From positions 930,001 through 994,000 of the forward strand of contig NZ_CP034179.1 of the NCBI RefSeq assembly GCF_003860345.1: a DNA stretch of 64,000 nt, in the 5' to 3' direction. The stretch's first letter is position 1. Each line of letters opens with the position of its first letter. Position numbers and translations under genes: made by a program. The DNA comes from Caenibius tardaugens NBRC 16725 (lineage in GTDB: Bacteria; Pseudomonadota; Alphaproteobacteria; Sphingomonadales; Sphingomonadaceae). Below, in pieces: positions 61,390 through 64,000 of this stretch. The notes beneath the pieces are model-generated. The model saw only the letters and a list, made by a program, of their open reading frames with translations. It was not told the DNA's origin and ran no database searches.

Positions 61390-62505
61390 TTAGCGCGTGA
61401 TATTGGCGCGCCACGTGGTGAGCCAGTTCATGCTGCCACGGCACGTGCTCATGCCCAGCGCATTGTGCAGGCGGAACATGGCACCGTCCCACACCCAGCT
61501 TTCACCACCACCGCAATCGCCAAGCCCGCGGCCCTTCACAAAGCTGCTCAGTGTCAGGGCCTTTTCATCCCAGAAGCTGTTGACCAGGCTCGGCCTTCCG
61601 TCCTCCTCACCCCATCCGCCCTGCACGTCGAAGCGGGCATATTCGATACGACGCGTTGCGCCACTGCCGTTGATAACAAAGGGAACTTCGTTGCTGTTGT
61701 AGGCACCGGCGCCACAGGACAGCAAAACCAGTGTCGCGCCGCCGTTGAGCGCTGCTGTGGTGAACGGAGCCCGATTATCGCCGTCTGTTTCGCAACCAGA
61801 GAGCTTTCGCATTTTTTCAATTTCGGCGGCGGTGGGGACGGCAGGTGTGCCTACGCTGCCCTTGATAGAAAGCACAGGAAGGGCTGCGGCCGCGGGTACT
61901 GCGCTGGCAGGCTTGCTCCCCTTGGCGACAAGGGCCGTAACCGAGCCTGCCCGGGCCTGCTGCGCATCCATATACCGCATGCTGGCCGAGCTACCATCCA
62001 GAGAATTGCGCGCAACAGCCTTGCCGGTTGCATCGGTCAGGGTCAGCGCATGGCCGCCGCCCAACGCCTGCGCAATCTGCATCGCTTCCGCGCCCTTGTA
62101 GGTTATGCCGCTCTCGCCATAGCGGCCGCTTGCAATCCGGCGCCCATCCACGGCCAGTGTATAGAGGCTGCTTTTGTCTGGAACGCCGTTATCGGCCATA
62201 AAGCCATTGAAGCCGATCCATACTTCCACCGCACCAGCAGGCCCGCCAGGCCGCTTGACCGAAATGTCCGCGAGTGAATCGAAGCCGTCCACCCCCGTAT
62301 CGCTGACATCATCGCCGTGCGCCAAGGCCGTCATTTCGCAGGTCTGCCCATTGTCGCAGGCCACTGCCCAGTCGCCGAATATCTTGACCTCGGCCGGTTT
62401 GGGGGCCGCAAGGGCAGGCATGGCGAACGATGCCGCAAGCGCAATGGAAAGAATACGCAGCGTGTTGTTGCGAAGGTCTGAGCGAATGGAATGCTTGGAG
62501 AACAT
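61390..62505 (-). CDS. DUF1176 family secreted protein
   Basis: A 371-residue protein. Signal peptide (RILSIALAASFAMPALAAPK) followed by the DUF1176 pattern: EVKIFGDWAVACDNGQTCEM near the start and, at the C terminus, GRGLGDCGGGESWVWDGAMF, SMNWLTTWRANI. Paired cysteines suggest disulfides in the periplasm. The start is the ATG at 62505; the longer frame has no signal peptide. The function of the family is unknown. Confidence 0.88.
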   Translation of the reverse strand: MFSKHSIRSDLRNNTLRILSIALAASFAMPALAAPKPAEVKIFGDWAVACDNGQTCEMTALAHGDDVSDTGVDGFDSLADISVKRPGGPAGAVEVWIGFNGFMADNGVPDKSSLYTLAVDGRRIASGRYGESGITYKGAEAMQIAQALGGGHALTLTDATGKAVARNSLDGSSASMRYMDAQQARAGSVTALVAKGSKPASAVPAAAALPVLSIKGSVGTPAVPTAAEIEKMRKLSGCETDGDNRAPFTTAALNGGATLVLLSCGAGAYNSNEVPFVINGSGATRRIEYARFDVQGGWGEEDGRPSLVNSFWDEKALTLSSFVKGRGLGDCGGGESWVWDGAMFRLHNALGMSTCRGSMNWLTTWRANITR

Positions 62506-62751
62506 GAGAAAAGCTCCGGCTGGTCTATGGCTCTGCTGATAGAGGCTGCCGATGCCCGACAACCACACGAAATATCTGCCAGTTACGGACGTCTGCGATC
62601 CGAAACAGGACAGAATGTACGGGATTGTCCGGTATGGCGCAGGCCCCTTCTTTGCGTGACAGCCGCTGCCTATTTTGTAGAGAGCGAATTGCAGACCCGC
62701 CGTTGCAGATACGGTGCACACGGCCAGCCCAGGCAAAGGAAATACAAAACC

Positions 62752-63003
62752 ATGTCAGCCGAAACGCAGGATTTCACCGCGCACTTCGCCCACTGCGTTC
62801 AGGTATTCGGCGGCACCACCGCTGCTTCGCGGCGCCTCGGCATAGACGAACGTGCCATCCGGCGGTTCATCAATGGCGAGCGCCCCATCAGCCCCCGGCT
62901 GATACAGGACACCGCACAGGCCTTGCGCGCCCTCATCGAAGAAGCGACGGCGGCTGAAGCGCACATCGTCACGCAATTAGGTGCGGGGTCGGGCGAAGGT
63001 TAA
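62752..63003 (+). CDS. Small helix-turn-helix (XRE-like) protein
   Basis: An 83-residue protein. The segment FGGTTAASRRLGIDERAIRR, then FINGERPISPRLIQDTAQAL, has the layout of a short XRE or Cro-type helix-turn-helix. It starts at the ATG at 62752, with AAAGGA 11 bases before; the frame is open further upstream. It diverges from the DUF1176 gene. Target unknown. Confidence 0.7.
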   Translation: MSAETQDFTAHFAHCVQVFGGTTAASRRLGIDERAIRRFINGERPISPRLIQDTAQALRALIEEATAAEAHIVTQLGAGSGEG

Positions 63004-63150
63004 GTTCATCGTGCACGGTATGTGCCCGCGCGGAATGCGCTAACATTACCGTCATTCGTGCGCATATGTGCTTCCCCAAAGCAGGCCATCGTTCACCCCG
63101 CCTGATAGGGCACCACGCTCGGATCGGCTGCAGGCGTGCTATTGGGTTGC

Positions 63151-63390
63151 CTAAATTTCAGCGGCTCTTCTCTGAACGAGCGCTTCAATTTCGTCCGGAT
63201 TAAGAACCCAGGTACGGGTCTTTTGGCCTGCGCGAAATACAGGACGTGTCAACAAGATGCGCGCCTGGGCTTTGGCGAACGGCTTGAAAAGTGAGAAATG
63301 CGTGACGCAGTCGAGGATCGTACCGATGATCGGTGTTTTCCCGTCCAAATCGATTAGCGTCGCGGGCTGATCCCAAGAAATGCTCTTCAT
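63151..63390 (-). CDS. Small hypothetical protein
   Basis: A 79-residue frame with good protein character (MKSISWDQPATLIDLDGKTP, ending RTWVLNPDEIEALVQRRAAE). I recognise no family. It begins with ATG and a weak upstream purine run. The gene is alone between the HTH gene and a dispersed repeat. Confidence 0.5.
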   Translation of the reverse strand: MKSISWDQPATLIDLDGKTPIIGTILDCVTHFSLFKPFAKAQARILLTRPVFRAGQKTRTWVLNPDEIEALVQRRAAEI

Positions 63391-63460
63391 AAGGCCCGCC
63401 TATCGCGCAACAGCGCAGATTCAAAGCATGAACGACCATGATGTGGAATTTGCAGTCAGT

Positions 63461-63521
63461 TTGCCAACAAAGCGGACATTCGAGAGATCGCAACGGTTCG
63501 TCATCACCCGCCGATCATTCA
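63461..63521 (+). repeat. Dispersed ~61-bp intergenic repeat
   Basis: Starts TTGCCAACAAAGCGGACATT and ends CGCCGATCATTCA. It is one of four copies with shared ends (see 11215, 17451, 19512). The rest of 63391-63743 holds no gene that I can support. Confidence 0.6.
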
Positions 63522-63743
63522 TATGCTGGTGTCGATATGAATGCCATGCAACCTGATCTATCGATCCTGTTACGGCCAAATCGCCCCTGCGGCTTTCGCC
63601 ACCGTCGACACGCGCATGCGTCGAGGTGGCCCAGCGCGATGCCCCGGTATCAAGATCGGGTACATCTCTAGCATTCGCCCCTTGCCCGGCATCGCCAAAA
63701 CTACACCGTTGGTGGAAAGTCCCGTTGAGAACAGGGCTACGCA

Positions 63744-63783
63744 CGATCAGGAGGTGCTTTGGATTGCATACACCTCCTGATCG
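63744..63783. terminator. 13-bp hairpin after the NTF2-like gene
   Basis: CGATCAGGAGGTG, 14-base loop, CACCTCCTGATCG. It lies 11 bases beyond the stop of the minus-strand gene at 63794. No T-run follows, so it is either a terminator without U-tract or another type of stem-loop. Confidence 0.5.
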
Positions 63784-63793
63784 CGCCCAAATC

Positions 63794-64000
63794 CTATTTC
63801 TTTGCAGGCTGCCCGCTATAGCCGCCAGCATTCCAGATCTGTTCTTCAAGATGCAAATCGACGACACGCCAGCCGTCAGGCGTCTTGCGTGCTTTCATGT
63901 AGTAGACACCGCCTGCGATGCCCGGGCGATTATGCATGTAAAATCGCAAGTTGGCATCACTCCCGTTGATCTCGACAATCTGGTTCGTGACAAAGTGCCA
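63794..64000 (-). CDS. NTF2/SnoaL-like protein, 5' end beyond window
   Basis: The last 68 codons are visible: WHFVTNQIVEINGSDANLRF, GGVYYMKARKTPDGWRVVDL, HLEEQIWNAGG. This is the second half of a cone-shaped SnoaL/NTF2-like fold (nuclear transport factor 2 family), often found in polyketide, steroid or terpenoid catabolism or as an aromatic-ring dioxygenase-like subunit. The stop is TAG at 63796-63794. The start lies outside the window. Confidence 0.75.
   Translation of the reverse strand, partial: WHFVTNQIVEINGSDANLRFYMHNRPGIAGGVYYMKARKTPDGWRVVDLHLEEQIWNAGGYSGQPAKK

Noticed and set aside
63421-63867. 148-codon minus-strand frame near the right edge
   Set aside because: It crosses the dispersed repeat and the hairpin and overlaps the NTF2-like gene in another frame; the latter has clear family features.

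Overview
The window reads as a chromosomal stretch of a sphingomonad-type alphaproteobacterium (Novosphingobium/Sphingobium/Sphingopyxis sort). Evidence is indirect: high GC with AT-rich promoters, TonB-dependent receptors, a MucR/Ros regulator, a serine recombinase-DUF2924-DUF3489 cassette, a recombinase type that I know as common in sphingomonads, and small dispersed intergenic repeats. No rRNA, tRNA or CRISPR array was seen.

Layout. 1-4869: the end of a TonB receptor gene followed by a tight catabolic operon (SDR, LimB-like flavin monooxygenase, SDR). 5384-9235: a vitamin B12 uptake operon on the minus strand, led by a cobalamin riboswitch and encoding a BtuB-like receptor, a small membrane protein and a BtuF-like binding protein. 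9550-24126: an accessory, defence-like island. It holds a tyrosine recombinase, an arylamine N-acetyltransferase, an HNH protein with six zinc-ribbon repeats, a reverse transcriptase overlapping a family A DNA polymerase, a DUF2513 protein, a TOPRIM protein, a multi-pass membrane protein, and a Pycsar-like operon with two cyclase genes and a PycTM-like effector. About 60-bp dispersed repeats and recombinase scars sit at several junctions. 24127-28426: MucR, a large serine recombinase cassette with a broken DUF3489 gene, an IS3 relic and a chimeric recombinase scar.

28459-36468: a sulfide-detoxification operon (MBL persulfide dioxygenase-like, YeeE/YedE proteins, DUF442-SQR fusion, TauE) that runs into a cyanide-insensitive cytochrome bd oxidase, with a divergent peroxiredoxin-ArsR pair. 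The parts fit one job: oxidise sulfide to the quinone pool and pass electrons to a sulfide-tolerant oxidase. 36669-38882: an IS6-family element abutted by an IS110/IS1111-type element. The latter has cut the end of a dehydratase gene belonging to an acyl-CoA degradation cluster (38835-46109: CaiB/BaiF, two acyl-CoA dehydrogenases, FadB-like, HpcH/CitE-like), with a divergent TetR regulator.

47242-58969: surface-protein region: a second IS6 copy, a 2166-residue autotransporter with a nearly perfect internal 0.8-kb duplication, a LuxR-type regulator, a decayed third IS6 copy, a small secreted protein, and a trimeric-autotransporter-like adhesin built of pentapeptide-type repeats. Two DUF2827 (glycosyltransferase-like) genes follow, possibly acting on the adhesin. 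61390-64000: a DUF1176 protein, two small proteins and the end of an NTF2/SnoaL-like gene.

The strongest candidates for something undescribed are the reverse transcriptase-DNA polymerase A pair with a hairpin-rich leader (13065-16706), the two-cyclase Pycsar operon (21291-23598), and the pentapeptide adhesin with its two putative glycosyltransferases (57116-61333). All calls are from reading the sequence; no database search was run.
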